NCBI RefSeq assembly: GCF_040567655.1
Contig: NZ_JBEXAC010000002.1
Coordinates: 2,692,906 to 2,756,905, forward strand
Reading direction: 5' to 3'
DNA length: 64,000 bases
Source of the DNA: Chitinophaga sp. H8
Lineage (GTDB): Bacteria; Bacteroidota; Bacteroidia; Chitinophagales; Chitinophagaceae
Both the position numbers and the translations under genes were made by a program. Every line of letters starts with the position of its first letter. Within the stretch, counting starts at the first letter, position 1. The notes below the pieces were generated by a model, which was given only the letters and a program-made list of their open reading frames with translations, was not told the origin of the DNA and did not search any database. Of the stretch, positions 8,045 to 17,062 are shown in pieces.

Positions 8045-8725
8045 ATGATGCAGGTGGAAGAAAAAAATATTTACCAGGAAGGACAGGTATTACTGATTAA
8101 TAAGCCATTAACCTGGACTTCGTTTGATGTGGTACGTAAGATCAGAAATACGACCAAAGCTAAAATAGGACATGCCGGAACATTAGATCCGCTGGCCACA
8201 GGGTTACTCATTTGCTGTACCGGCAAAATGACTAAAAAAATAAATGAGTATCAGGCTCAGGAAAAAGAGTATACAGGCAGTTTTACGTTGGGGGCTACTA
8301 CACCTACTTTTGACCTGGAATCTGAACCTACTGATTTTAAAGAGATTACTGGCATCGATACGGCTTTCCTGGAAGCCACTGCAGCAAAGTTTACCGGTGA
8401 GCAGATGCAGTATCCGCCTATACATTCAGCTATTAAACAAAATGGTAAACCCATCTATCACCTGGCACGTCAGGGGGTGGAGGTGAAGGTAGAGCCGCGT
8501 AAAGTGTTTATTACCGCTTTTGAGATCACTAAAGTTGAATTGCCTTTGGTGTATTTCCGGGTGGTATGTTCTACCGGAACGTATATACGTTCACTGGCGA
8601 ATGATTTTGGTGCTGCACTGGGATGCGGCGCACACCTAAGCAGCTTATGCCGCACCCGTATTGGCGAATTCAGGCTGGAAGATGCACTGGATATACATGC
8701 TTTTATTGCGCAGTTTAAGCAATAA
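8045..8725 (+). CDS. truB: tRNA pseudouridine(55) synthase
   Basis: 226-residue cytoplasmic enzyme that isomerises U55 in the T-loop of tRNAs. The catalytic Asp lies in the signature GHAGTLDPLATGLL; other family marks are LLINKPLTWTS at the N-terminus, YPPIHSAIKQNGKPIY in the substrate region and CSTGTYIRSLANDFG. Two adjacent ATG codons (8045, 8048) can start it; the residues upstream in the frame are not conserved. Convergent with tamL, with no strong terminator in the 75 bp between. Confidence 0.95.
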   Translation: MMQVEEKNIYQEGQVLLINKPLTWTSFDVVRKIRNTTKAKIGHAGTLDPLATGLLICCTGKMTKKINEYQAQEKEYTGSFTLGATTPTFDLESEPTDFKEITGIDTAFLEATAAKFTGEQMQYPPIHSAIKQNGKPIYHLARQGVEVKVEPRKVFITAFEITKVELPLVYFRVVCSTGTYIRSLANDFGAALGCGAHLSSLCRTRIGEFRLEDALDIHAFIAQFKQ

Positions 8726-8800
8726 GTTGTTTATGGCTAAGGCAGTGTAGTAGTTATGGCTGATGATGGCTGTAATGGAAGGCTTGTTCCAATGCAGGTG

Positions 8801-11230
8801 TTAGAAAGGGTAGCCTATGGCAACGTTCCAGATGATATTGTCCCGGCGCCATTGCGGGTCTTTCAGGTCCCATTTGCCCATATACCATCCATTTCTATTA
8901 CCAATATCATAAGGTACTTTAAGCGGGATACCCCAATCGAGCCGGATCAGGAAAAAAGCGAAGTCCAGCCGTAATCCCAGGCCGGTACCAATAGCCAGGT
9001 CCTTATAGAGGTTTTTTAACTGGAATTCAGACCCTGCTCTCAAGGTATCTTTCTTCACCATCCATATGTTTCCGAAGTCAAGGAAAGTAGCTCCTTTAAG
9101 GTTGACGGTACCACTGAACATACGGATCAGATCAAACCGGTATTCTACATTTCCTTCCAGTTTCATATCGCCTGTCTGGTCGGGGAATATCTGAGCGGTA
9201 CTGGAAGTATCTCTGTAGGAGCCGGGACCGAGCGTACGGAGCCGCCAGCCGCGGATACTGTTGGGACCTCCTGCGGTAAACTGCCGGATGTAGGGGAGTA
9301 CACTGGATTGTGCATACGGGATACCGATACCTGCATATGCCCTGGTAGCCACAGCACTGTGCAGCCCCAGTTGCCAGGTATGACGGTAATCTGCTTCCAG
9401 TTTTACAAAGTTGGAAATGGTAAGGCCGGTTAAGGTTTCCAGATTGGTGTGTTTACCGGAAATGCCATTCATAATACTGTTTACCCCATTCAGCCATAAG
9501 CCGGATTCTTCGATACTTAATCTGAGGTAGGAGTGATGCCGTCTGTGAAAAATATCGTTATTGCTGAAAATAAAGCTTACCTGCTCACCACCGATAAAAG
9601 CCGGTTCAAAGCTACGTTTGAGGTAGGGGTTTTTATTTACCACAGTGTCGCGAAATACATCATTCAGGTTAACCCCTACATAGTTTAGCGAAAAGGGACG
9701 TACTATCCAGCGTTTATAAACAGTTTCATTCCATTCATAGCCAAAAGAGGCGTTGATATTGGAGATGTCAAATTTTTCAATGCGGGATAAGTAGTTAATA
9801 CCCGCAGTCAGCCGTGTTTTTACATTAGACCGGTTAGTACCTCTGATACGGAAAGGCGTAATAAAGCGGGGCAGGGCCAGGTTAACTTCTCCACCAAACT
9901 CTTTGGATTGCAATTCGAATCTTCCCTGGTTCCTGATCAGCTCCAGGCCGGTGTTCAGGCTTACCCCCAACTGGTTGGCAGCCCTGTTCAGGTTCAGGTG
10001 GCGGTAATTCAGGCTTACGCCTGTACCCACAAAGTAGTCGGAGCTGTTACTTACTTCAAAGTTGGCACCCAGTACCTGCCGGCGTTTGGGCGTCAGGAAA
10101 ACATAGGCATCCAGTGTATTGGGCTTTTCATTGTTTTCTTTGTATTGCAGTGTTACAAATTGCCAGACACCCAGGTCATATAGTTTGGTAATGGCATTGT
10201 TGTACTGATTCTGAGAATAAAGTTCACCTTCCCGCAGTAAAATTGATCTTGATAATACCCCTGGCTTCAGGATATCCTGGTGAAAACGGATGGTGATATA
10301 CTTTCTGATATCTTCATGCAGGGTACTGTCAGTAGGGCTGCTATTTAAGGAATAGTCGGGGTAAACATATATTTTATTGATACGATACTGCTCATACGCA
10401 GAGAAGGAGGAATCTTCCGGGTTTTTTATCTTCACCGTCACATCCATGGTTGGTTTTTCCAGGCCTTTGCGTTCATTGAAGATATTTACAAAGCCTTCAA
10501 AAGGGTTGAGGGAGTTCCGGAACAATGCTTTATTGAGTGTGTCTACTTCAAATTCAATGGCATCACGATTAAATTTATAGTAGCCTGCATCTTTCATGAG
10601 GCGGGTAAGCCGCTCTCTTTCCCGACCCAGTTCTTCCTGTTTATAAGCCATTCCTTTTTTGATGAGGGACAAATCCTGGGAGCTTTTAACAATAGCCATC
10701 AGGGCAGAGTCGGGTACATCATAGGAGATTTTATCGATCACAAAGTTTTTGCCGGTATTTACCTTGTAGGTAACGGCGGCTTTCTGATTTTTTATTTTCT
10801 CGTCATAAGCCACAGTAGCATAGAAAAAGCCCTGGTTGTTCAGGTAGCTGGTCATGCGTCTTACAGACTCTATGGTTTTGGTAGAATCGTAAACTACAGG
10901 TTCTTCCAGGTTTCTTTTGGCTAGTACAATGTTCCAGAACCAGTTTGATTTTTTTTCGTTGTATTTCTGATTATACAACCACACTTTGATACGTGTAGCC
11001 AGCAATTTTTTATTTGCCTGTTGCTGCATCAGCGATTTGGAGGAAAGTGAGCTGCGCAGATCCTGTTTGTCAGCTACCAGGAGCTCTCCTTTAACGTCTA
11101 CGTTGCTGCTTACATATAATGCCTGATTTTTTTGCAGGTACCTGGTATTGGAACAAGCTCCCAGCGTCAGCAGTATAACGGTAATAACAAAATAGTTCAG
11201 TATGGAAGGGGAACTATGTGGCGGCTGCAT
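8801..11230 (-). CDS. tamL: translocation and assembly module lipoprotein TamL (BamA/TamA superfamily)
   Basis: 809 residues. The start at ATG 11230 gives a lipoprotein signal with lipobox LTLGAC; a TTG nine bases upstream is less likely. After the lipid anchor follow POTRA-like modules (IDKISYDVPDS; DVTVKIKNPEDS; RINKIYVYPDYS) and a C-terminal 16-strand barrel of the BamA/TamA type, marked by TAGGPNSIRGWRLRTLG (the conserved strand region with a VRGF-like RGW) and RLDWGIPL near the end. Known role of the family: outer-membrane biogenesis with TamB; Bacteroidota use the lipidated form. It is divergent from the TrmH-type gene. Confidence 0.9.
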   Translation of the reverse strand: MQPPHSSPSILNYFVITVILLTLGACSNTRYLQKNQALYVSSNVDVKGELLVADKQDLRSSLSSKSLMQQQANKKLLATRIKVWLYNQKYNEKKSNWFWNIVLAKRNLEEPVVYDSTKTIESVRRMTSYLNNQGFFYATVAYDEKIKNQKAAVTYKVNTGKNFVIDKISYDVPDSALMAIVKSSQDLSLIKKGMAYKQEELGRERERLTRLMKDAGYYKFNRDAIEFEVDTLNKALFRNSLNPFEGFVNIFNERKGLEKPTMDVTVKIKNPEDSSFSAYEQYRINKIYVYPDYSLNSSPTDSTLHEDIRKYITIRFHQDILKPGVLSRSILLREGELYSQNQYNNAITKLYDLGVWQFVTLQYKENNEKPNTLDAYVFLTPKRRQVLGANFEVSNSSDYFVGTGVSLNYRHLNLNRAANQLGVSLNTGLELIRNQGRFELQSKEFGGEVNLALPRFITPFRIRGTNRSNVKTRLTAGINYLSRIEKFDISNINASFGYEWNETVYKRWIVRPFSLNYVGVNLNDVFRDTVVNKNPYLKRSFEPAFIGGEQVSFIFSNNDIFHRRHHSYLRLSIEESGLWLNGVNSIMNGISGKHTNLETLTGLTISNFVKLEADYRHTWQLGLHSAVATRAYAGIGIPYAQSSVLPYIRQFTAGGPNSIRGWRLRTLGPGSYRDTSSTAQIFPDQTGDMKLEGNVEYRFDLIRMFSGTVNLKGATFLDFGNIWMVKKDTLRAGSEFQLKNLYKDLAIGTGLGLRLDFAFFLIRLDWGIPLKVPYDIGNRNGWYMGKWDLKDPQWRRDNIIWNVAIGYPF

Positions 11231-11308
11231 CACTGGCAAAACGATTAATTATATTTTGTAATACCTTACTTTCATTACTGCGTCATGGATGGAAACCTTA
11301 CCTGCAGC

Positions 11309-11339
11309 TTTGCTGATTAAAAGAATATATGTAGGTTTG
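11309..11339 (+). promoter_or_regulatory. consensus promoter TTTG-N19-TAGGTTTG
   Basis: TTTG at 11309-11312, exactly 19 bp, then TAGGTTTG at 11332-11339. The ATG of the rRNA methyltransferase begins 5 nt after the -7 box, so the predicted start of transcription coincides with the start codon. Confidence 0.75.
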
Positions 11340-11344
11340 GTTCC

Positions 11345-12088
11345 ATGTTATCAAAGGCGCAAATTAAGTATATTCAATCATTACAGCACAAAAAATACAG
11401 GCAAAAATCCGGCCAGTTCATGGCAGAGGGAGATAAGATCGTGCAGGAGCTGCTACTGGCAGGACAACAGGTACAGGAAATCTATGCCACTGCTGATTGG
11501 ATCGCCGCACATCAGCCCTTGCTGCAGGAGCACTCCAGGGTACGTTTGCTGGAGGTAATGCCTGAGGTGCTGAAACAAATGTCTTCCCTGATTACTCCCA
11601 ACCGGGCTATGGCCTTGCTGAATATGCCTGCTTCCAATGCTCCGCTGGAACTAAAAGGTAAGGTGAGCCTCGCATTGGATGCTATACAAGACCCCGGTAA
11701 TATGGGGACTATAATTCGTATAGCCGATTGGTTCGGCATTCAGCAGGTGATTTGTTCGCCTGATTGCGTGGATGTATATAATCCTAAAACGATACAGGCC
11801 ACTATGGGCAGCCTTGCCCGTGTACATATTGCAGAAAGCGATATCCACCAGTTATTAACACAGACTACCGTGTCTTCTTATGCCGCTACCCTGCATGGAG
11901 AAAATATTGCGGGCTTTGCTCCTATCGAAGAAGGGGTTATCCTGATTGGTAATGAGGGCAGAGGATTGCGTGATGAAATAATCGGGATAAGCACTTACCG
12001 GATCACCATTCCCCGTATGGGGGGGGCCGAATCCCTCAATGCTGCCGTGGCTACGGGCATTATCTGCGGCAGGATGATGATAAAATAG
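11345..12088 (+). CDS. TrmH/SpoU-family RNA 2'-O-methyltransferase
   Basis: 247 residues; SAM-dependent ribose methylation of rRNA or tRNA with the SPOUT trefoil-knot fold. The N-terminal domain starts MLSKAQIKYIQSLQHKKYRQ, typical of the substrate-binding part. The three SPOUT motifs are visible: ALDAIQDPGNMGTIIRIADW (motif 1), VILIGNEGRGL (motif 2) and IPRMGGAESLNAAVATGI (motif 3). Similar to RlmB-type enzymes, but the exact nucleotide is not determinable. A consensus promoter lies immediately upstream and predicts a leaderless mRNA. A heptamer repeat follows the stop. Confidence 0.9.
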   Translation: MLSKAQIKYIQSLQHKKYRQKSGQFMAEGDKIVQELLLAGQQVQEIYATADWIAAHQPLLQEHSRVRLLEVMPEVLKQMSSLITPNRAMALLNMPASNAPLELKGKVSLALDAIQDPGNMGTIIRIADWFGIQQVICSPDCVDVYNPKTIQATMGSLARVHIAESDIHQLLTQTTVSSYAATLHGENIAGFAPIEEGVILIGNEGRGLRDEIIGISTYRITIPRMGGAESLNAAVATGIICGRMMIK

Positions 12089-12225
12089 CTTTTAGCTGTT
12101 GGCTATTAGCTGTTAGCTTTTGATCGTAGCGAATGATAGCCGACTTAACCATCAGCTATAGTAACTTATATGTATGCGCTAAGTTTTGCCTGCTCAAAAA
12201 CGTGGCTAAAAGCTAACAGCTACTT
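12087..12225. repeat. heptamer repeat pair (TTAGCTN type)
   Basis: Left arm near 12087-12120 (AGCTTTTAGCTGTTGGC and following TATTAGCTGTTAGC) faces GGCTAAAAGCTAACAGCTAC at 12203-12222, with about 80 bp of unique core between. The right arm touches the stop codon (CTA, 12220-12222) of the permease gene on the other strand. Confidence 0.75.
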
Positions 12226-13455
12226 AAACTGTATCGCTTTTACCGGTGTTATTTTTTGAATGATCATGGAAGGAATGACCAGCACGCATATGCAAATTCC
12301 GAAGGTGGCAACATTGATCAGGGCAATTTCCCACCAGTGCAGGGAGATCGCTGCTACAGACATATAATAGGATTCTTCCGGCAGTTTGAAAAAGCCGGTA
12401 GCTTTTTGAAGAAAGGCGAGTCCCAGTCCGAGCATATTACCCAGCAGCATTCCTGTAAGCACGATGTAGCCAGCCTGGTAAACAAATACTTTCTGAATAT
12501 CCCAGTCTATCATACCCAGCGCCTTTAAGATTCCCACCATATTGGTGCGTTCCAGTATGAGAATCAGGATGGCGGTAATCATATTCACAATTGCTACGAT
12601 GGTCATAATGAAGACGATGATCACTTCATTTTTATTTTGCAGCTGAAGCCAGTCAAATATGTTGGGATAGATATCCCGGATGGTGCGGCTGAATAATTCT
12701 GCCGGGAGTTTATTCTGATCAATATACTCGTTAAAGGCATTCATCTGCTGGTAGTCTTTCAGGAAAAGTTCATATCCGCCTACTTCTCCGGGCGCCCAGT
12801 TATTTAGTTTGCGGATCAGTTCCAGATCGCCGATCACATAGGTTTTATCGTATTCTTCAATACCGGTTTTATATATGCCCGTTACCGTTAGCTTCCGTGC
12901 ACGGGGAGGTAACCCGCCACCCTGGATAAAATAGACAATCAGCTTATCATGTAGTTTTAGCTGTAATGCACTGGCAGTATGTTCGGAAATCATGATCTCC
13001 GGTGCGTAGCTGCTATCTGTATAATGGATAGGGCCACCCTGGCGTATAAATGGTTGTAATTGTTGCCAGTGATAGTCTTTGTCTATTCCTTTGAAAATGA
13101 CCCCGTCTATATCCTTATCCGCCTTGATAATAGCCGACTTGGTAGCATAATTATTCAGGGACACTACTTCCGGTAATGCTTTTAGCTGTTTTACAAGGAG
13201 GGAATCACTCTTGAAAGGGGCTTCTTCAGTGAGCGGGCCGGCATTGGGCTGATAGCGGTTTACATGCACATGCCCCCAGAAAGTAAAGATCTTGTCTTGT
13301 ATTACTTCCTGGAAGCCATTTACTAACGCGGTAGCCAGTATCATTACTGCGATGCTGATAGCAGTAGCCGCTATGGCAATGTTAATGATGAACCTTGAAA
13401 AGGTGGATGCTTTGTTAAAGGCAATCCGCCTGGCAATAAAGAGTGATAACCGCAT
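12220..13455 (-). CDS. FtsX/LolE-type ABC transporter permease
   Basis: 411 residues, inner membrane. Start taken at ATG 13455 (MRLSLFIARRIAFNKASTF), the usual N-terminus of LolC/LolE-like subunits; a TTG upstream is unlikely. One transmembrane segment near residues 20-50, a periplasmic MacB-like core (about 50-270), and three C-terminal membrane segments (IVFIMTIVAIVNMITAILIL; IVLTGMLLGNMLGLGLAFL; LINVATFGICICVLVIPSM). The FtsX domain carries the typical GILKALGM. Likely role is lipoprotein or lipid extraction together with an ATPase encoded elsewhere; no ATPase gene is adjacent. Confidence 0.88.
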   Translation of the reverse strand: MRLSLFIARRIAFNKASTFSRFIINIAIAATAISIAVMILATALVNGFQEVIQDKIFTFWGHVHVNRYQPNAGPLTEEAPFKSDSLLVKQLKALPEVVSLNNYATKSAIIKADKDIDGVIFKGIDKDYHWQQLQPFIRQGGPIHYTDSSYAPEIMISEHTASALQLKLHDKLIVYFIQGGGLPPRARKLTVTGIYKTGIEEYDKTYVIGDLELIRKLNNWAPGEVGGYELFLKDYQQMNAFNEYIDQNKLPAELFSRTIRDIYPNIFDWLQLQNKNEVIIVFIMTIVAIVNMITAILILILERTNMVGILKALGMIDWDIQKVFVYQAGYIVLTGMLLGNMLGLGLAFLQKATGFFKLPEESYYMSVAAISLHWWEIALINVATFGICICVLVIPSMIIQKITPVKAIQFK

Positions 13456-13552
13456 GAGTCGTGTATTCCGGTTCAAACCTACCTGATTTTAAGGAAACGG
13501 CAAAGGGAATAAAATGGAAAGTCTATATCAAAATACAGGGGAGATTACGTTC

Positions 13553-13625
13553 TATAGCTTTCAGCTTTGAGCATTCAGCCCATTCCGGTAGCTTTGTGTT
13601 TTGAGCTGATTCTTTCAGCTTATTG
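13553..13625. repeat. degenerate GAGCT/CAGCT-type heptamer repeat
   Basis: Short units (AGCTTTCAGCTTTGAGC at 13556 onward; TTGAGCTGATTCTTTCAGCTT at 13600 onward) resemble the GAGCT-type repeats at 7925 and 16440. Degenerate; assigned with caution. Confidence 0.4.
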
Positions 13626-13653
13626 TTGTAACTTAAATTACTATTCTGGTATT

Positions 13654-14943
13654 ATGCGGATAATAACGTTGTTTTTTATAGTATTTGCAGGGCAGCTATT
13701 AACCATTAGTGGCGTAAAAGCGCAGGAAAATGCCATCACTCCTGATCATGTATACCGCAAAAACATTAAGACAGTAAAATTGAATCAGAAGGGAGATCCG
13801 CTGAGCATGCCGGTAGTAACGCTGAATAGTGATGAGCGCCTGGAGCTTTCTTTTGATGATCTGGATAATGATGTGAAAAATTATTTCTATTCCCTGGTGT
13901 TATGTAATGCCGACTGGTCGCCGGCACAGATCAGCGCCTTTGATTACCGCAGGGGATTTTCTGAAAACCGCATACAGGATTACCGCTTTTCCAGTGTAGC
14001 CTTACAACGATATACCCATTACAGTGTGGAAATCCCTAACCGTAACAGCTACCCTATTAAGTCCGGCAATTATATACTTAAGGTTTACCTGGACAGTGAT
14101 ACTTCCCAGGTGGTGCTTACCCGCCGAATGATGGTGATAGAGAATAAAGCAGGGGTAGGAGGTTTTATACAGCAGCCGGTAAGCCCCAAGTTATTCCGTA
14201 CACATCAGAAAGTAAATTTTACTGTAAATACCGGTAGCCTGAATATTGTAAATCCTTTTGAACAGATTAAAGTGGTGATACTACAGAATTACCGCTGGGA
14301 TAATGCAGTAACAGGACTCAAGCCCCGTTTTCTGAAGGGCAACGTCATAGAGTATAATACAGAGCAGGACTGCGTGATGCCGGGAGGAAAGGAATGGCGC
14401 TGGATAGATTTGCGTAGCTTCCGTTTGCAAACAGAGCGTGTTAAAACTTCAGAATACCGTAGGGATGGTACGGATGTATTTGCGATGCCGGACTATGAAA
14501 GATCAGACAAAGTATATCAGTTCTTAAAAGACATTAACGGCAAGTTCACCCCCGCAACATTGGATAATTATGATCCTAATTTTGAAGGTGATTATGCCAC
14601 GGTGCATTTTTCATTTCCGGTACCGGAGCCTTATGCAGGGTATGATATGTATATTTTTGGAGAGCTGACCAATTATGAATGCAATGATAATAACAAACTG
14701 ACCTTCAATGGAGCCACGCGTGCTTATGAAGGTTCCCTTGTTTTAAAGCAAGGGTACTATAATTACATCTATGGATTGATAGACCGTACCAGTAATGGTA
14801 AATTCAATACAGAATATACGGAAGGCGACTGGTGGGAAACGGAAAATGTGTATACCATATTCGTATATTACCGGCCGCTGGGCGGCCGGTCTGACGAGTT
14901 GGTAGCTTCTGCCACACTTAATTCTATCCTTAGCAGAAAATAA
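13654..14943 (+). CDS. type IX secretion system plug protein-like (DUF5103)
   Basis: 429 residues. Start at 13654 gives signal peptide MRIITLFFIVFAGQLL... ending near GVKAQ; the longer frame upstream has no protein-like sequence. The mature protein shows the DUF5103 layout: N-terminal beta domain with YSLVLCNADWSPAQI and FDYRRGFSENRIQDYRFS, a middle GFIQQPVSPKLFRTHQKVNF, and GGKEWRWIDLRSFRLQ, then a C-terminal carbohydrate-binding-like fold (FGELTNYECNDNN, YYNYIYGL). In Bacteroidota this family plugs the SprA translocon of the type IX secretion system. It is convergent with NDH-2, four bases apart. Confidence 0.85.
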   Translation: MRIITLFFIVFAGQLLTISGVKAQENAITPDHVYRKNIKTVKLNQKGDPLSMPVVTLNSDERLELSFDDLDNDVKNYFYSLVLCNADWSPAQISAFDYRRGFSENRIQDYRFSSVALQRYTHYSVEIPNRNSYPIKSGNYILKVYLDSDTSQVVLTRRMMVIENKAGVGGFIQQPVSPKLFRTHQKVNFTVNTGSLNIVNPFEQIKVVILQNYRWDNAVTGLKPRFLKGNVIEYNTEQDCVMPGGKEWRWIDLRSFRLQTERVKTSEYRRDGTDVFAMPDYERSDKVYQFLKDINGKFTPATLDNYDPNFEGDYATVHFSFPVPEPYAGYDMYIFGELTNYECNDNNKLTFNGATRAYEGSLVLKQGYYNYIYGLIDRTSNGKFNTEYTEGDWWETENVYTIFVYYRPLGGRSDELVASATLNSILSRK

Positions 14944-14947
14944 GGGA

Positions 14948-16258
14948 TCAGTTTACACTTTGCCGTAGCTTCACAATGTTTGCAGCCCCTCTTTTAATAA
15001 TAATGCGGGTACCCCTTTCATAGGTGAAGTAACGGTAGAACCAGTTAATAAACACGACGAGTTTGTTACGGAAGCCGAGCAGGCTCATCAGGTGTACGAT
15101 CATCCATACGATCCATGCAAAGTAGCCACTCATGATCATGTTGGCAAACTCAGCCACAGCTCTGTTTCGACCGATAGTAGCCATGCTGCCCAGGTCTTTA
15201 TAGCGGAAGGGCTGCATAGGCTGGCCTTTCCATCCTCTTATCAGGTTTTCAGCCAGGTTTTTGGCTTGTTGTATCGCCACCTGCGCAACCATGGGGTAGC
15301 CTTTAGGGAACCTGGGATCATTAGCCAGCTGGGCAATGTCGCCGATGGCATAGATATTCGTAAAGCCCTGCACCTGGTTAAATTCGTTGACAAGGATACG
15401 TCCGTTGGGTATAATGATTTCTTTAGGGATGCCGGTTACCGGTACACCTTTCACCCCTGCCGACCATAAGAGGGATTGGGTAAGGATGGTTTCTCCGGTA
15501 CTTAATAGGAGGGTTTTACCATCATATTCCTTCACTACGGTATTACACATTACTTTTACGCCGAGGTGTTGCAGGCCTTCCAGTGTTTTCCTGGAGGATT
15601 TTTCACTCATAGATGCCAGTAATCTGGGGCCGCCTTCAATCAGATATACATTCATGAGATGTACCGGCAGGTCCGGATAATCCTTCGGCATGATGTATTT
15701 ACGCAGTTCTGCAAAAGCTCCTGCCAGTTCTACACCAGTAGGGCCGCCGCCTACCATCACGAAGTTAAGTTTGGGCTTAATTTCTGCTTCATCCTTTAGC
15801 AGCAGGCTTTCTTCAAATTGTTTGATGACATAGTTTCTGATCTGCACTGCTTCGATCAGGGATTTCATGCCAATGGCATGTTCTTCGATCACTTTATTGC
15901 CAAAAAAATTGGTATTACTGCCGGTAGCAAATACCAGGTAGTCATAGTGTATTTCACCAATACCTGTTTCCAGTATATTTTCCGCCGCACGTACGCCTGT
16001 TACTTCTGCCATACGGATACTGAGGTTGCGGTGTTTTTTGAAGATACCACGCAGGGGAAAAGCAATGCTGTCCGGCTCCAGTCCGGCAGTAGATACCTGG
16101 TATAATAGCGGTTGAAAAAGGTGATAGTTGTTCCTGTCGAGTAAAACTACCTGTACAGGTGCATTTTTGAGCTTTTTAGCAAGGTTAATGCCTCCAAATC
16201 CTCCACCCACGATGACTACACGGGGTAGCGTTGTTTCCGGAATGTTGGGCTGAATCAT
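14948..16258 (-). CDS. ndh: type II NADH dehydrogenase (NAD(P)/FAD-dependent oxidoreductase)
   Basis: 436 residues; transfers electrons from NADH to quinone without proton pumping, peripheral or monotopic at the inner membrane. FAD-binding motif VIVGGGFGGINLAKKL is at the N-terminus; the NADH-binding motif VMVGGGPTGVELAGAF is in the middle; the second FAD motif IYAIGDIAQL follows. The C-terminal part carries hydrophobic helices (MIMSGYFAWIVWMIVHLMSL) suited to membrane attachment and a typical FINWFYRYFTYERG segment. The gene is monocistronic; the upstream 800 bp holds only repeats. Confidence 0.9.
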   Translation of the reverse strand: MIQPNIPETTLPRVVIVGGGFGGINLAKKLKNAPVQVVLLDRNNYHLFQPLLYQVSTAGLEPDSIAFPLRGIFKKHRNLSIRMAEVTGVRAAENILETGIGEIHYDYLVFATGSNTNFFGNKVIEEHAIGMKSLIEAVQIRNYVIKQFEESLLLKDEAEIKPKLNFVMVGGGPTGVELAGAFAELRKYIMPKDYPDLPVHLMNVYLIEGGPRLLASMSEKSSRKTLEGLQHLGVKVMCNTVVKEYDGKTLLLSTGETILTQSLLWSAGVKGVPVTGIPKEIIIPNGRILVNEFNQVQGFTNIYAIGDIAQLANDPRFPKGYPMVAQVAIQQAKNLAENLIRGWKGQPMQPFRYKDLGSMATIGRNRAVAEFANMIMSGYFAWIVWMIVHLMSLLGFRNKLVVFINWFYRYFTYERGTRIIIKRGAANIVKLRQSVN

Positions 16259-16394
16259 AGCACAATTTTTTACTAGTCAAAGAATCAGAAAGGTGTGTAA
16301 ACTGGCGGCAAATGCCGTACCAGCAATAAAATTTATCAAAAGTACAAAACTTTCAGAAAAAAATGAAAGAAAGGATGATAAAGAGTTGTGGGAA

Positions 16395-16537
16395 AGCTTT
16401 TAGCTGTTAGGCATTAGCTATTAGCCCAATGCAGCGGAGAAGAGCCATGAGCTTTGAGCTACGAGCTTCGAGCAAAAATGCGGCGGAGAAAAGCTTTTAG
16501 CTGTTAGACTTTAGCTATTAGTGCAATGCAGCGGAGA
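16395..16537. repeat. 46-bp direct repeat of TTAGCTN heptamers enclosing GAGCT heptamers
   Basis: Copy 1 16395-16440 and copy 2 16492-16537 both begin AGCTTTTAGCTGTTAG and end CAATGCAGCGGAGA, differing at a few positions. Between them lie ATGAGCTTTGAGCTACGAGC and further GAGC units, showing that the two heptamer types occur together. Confidence 0.8.
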
Positions 16538-16676
16538 AAGGCTGCGAGCTTTGGGTAAATGCGGCGGGTATTTGCATACTCATCAGTTTTAATGTCGTGC
16601 TGCCTGTGTGGTAATTATGCCACACAGCGGGCATTTATTTATACCTGTTTATAGTTTTTATGCACGCTTCATACGT

Positions 16677-16750
16677 TATCTATGCTTTAACTATGCTCTA
16701 TCTATGCTTTAACTATGCTCTATCTATGCTTTAACTATGCTTCAACTATA
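16677..16750. repeat. 22-bp tandem repeat, about three copies
   Basis: Unit begins TATCTATGCTTTAAC and is repeated at 16677, 16699 and 16721, the last copy partial and followed by a diverged TTCAACTATAG. Within the unit the half-units CTATGCTTTAA and CTATGCTCTAT echo each other, so an ancestral 11-bp period is likely. No gene is involved. Confidence 0.85.
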
Positions 16751-17062
16751 GCGTAATAGTTGGATCAGCATTTTGGCTCGCAGCTCACAGCTCTTCTCCA
16801 CTACCCTGAGCCTGGCAGTTAAAAAAAGAATGCTTTTGATGCTAAATAATTATTTCTATTTTAGCAAGCGTATACTAAAAGTTAACCAGTCAAAAAATAC
16901 TCCGGGGCAGCCCAACTGCCATTGCTCAGTAGATGATGAGGTTATTGGGAGGGCAATGAACAGGTTGGGGCGAAACGTTATGAGGCACTTTCCCACGAAA
17001 GTGCTTTTAGCTGTGTTGTTAGCAAATAATCCGAACAATCATCAATAAACAAATACCACGTT

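Larger units (their letters stand above)
16259..17062. other. about 800-bp intergenic region rich in repeats, no convincing gene
   Basis: Between divergent ndh and the oxidoreductase gene. It holds two copies of a 46-bp direct repeat (16395, 16492), GAGCT-type heptamers (16445-16475), a 22-bp tandem array (16677-16750) and one more CAGCTCACAGCTC element (16774-16798). An open frame 16773-17048 (+) has unlike composition and no recognisable features, and I do not accept it as a gene. Confidence 0.7.

Noticed and set aside
8756..8974. 72-codon plus-strand frame at the truB-tamL junction
   Set aside because: It is antisense to the conserved C-terminus of tamL.
16773..17048. 91-codon open frame before the Gfo/Idh/MocA gene
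   Set aside because: Starts inside a CAGCTC repeat, has no recognised motif and looks like random sequence; not accepted as a gene.
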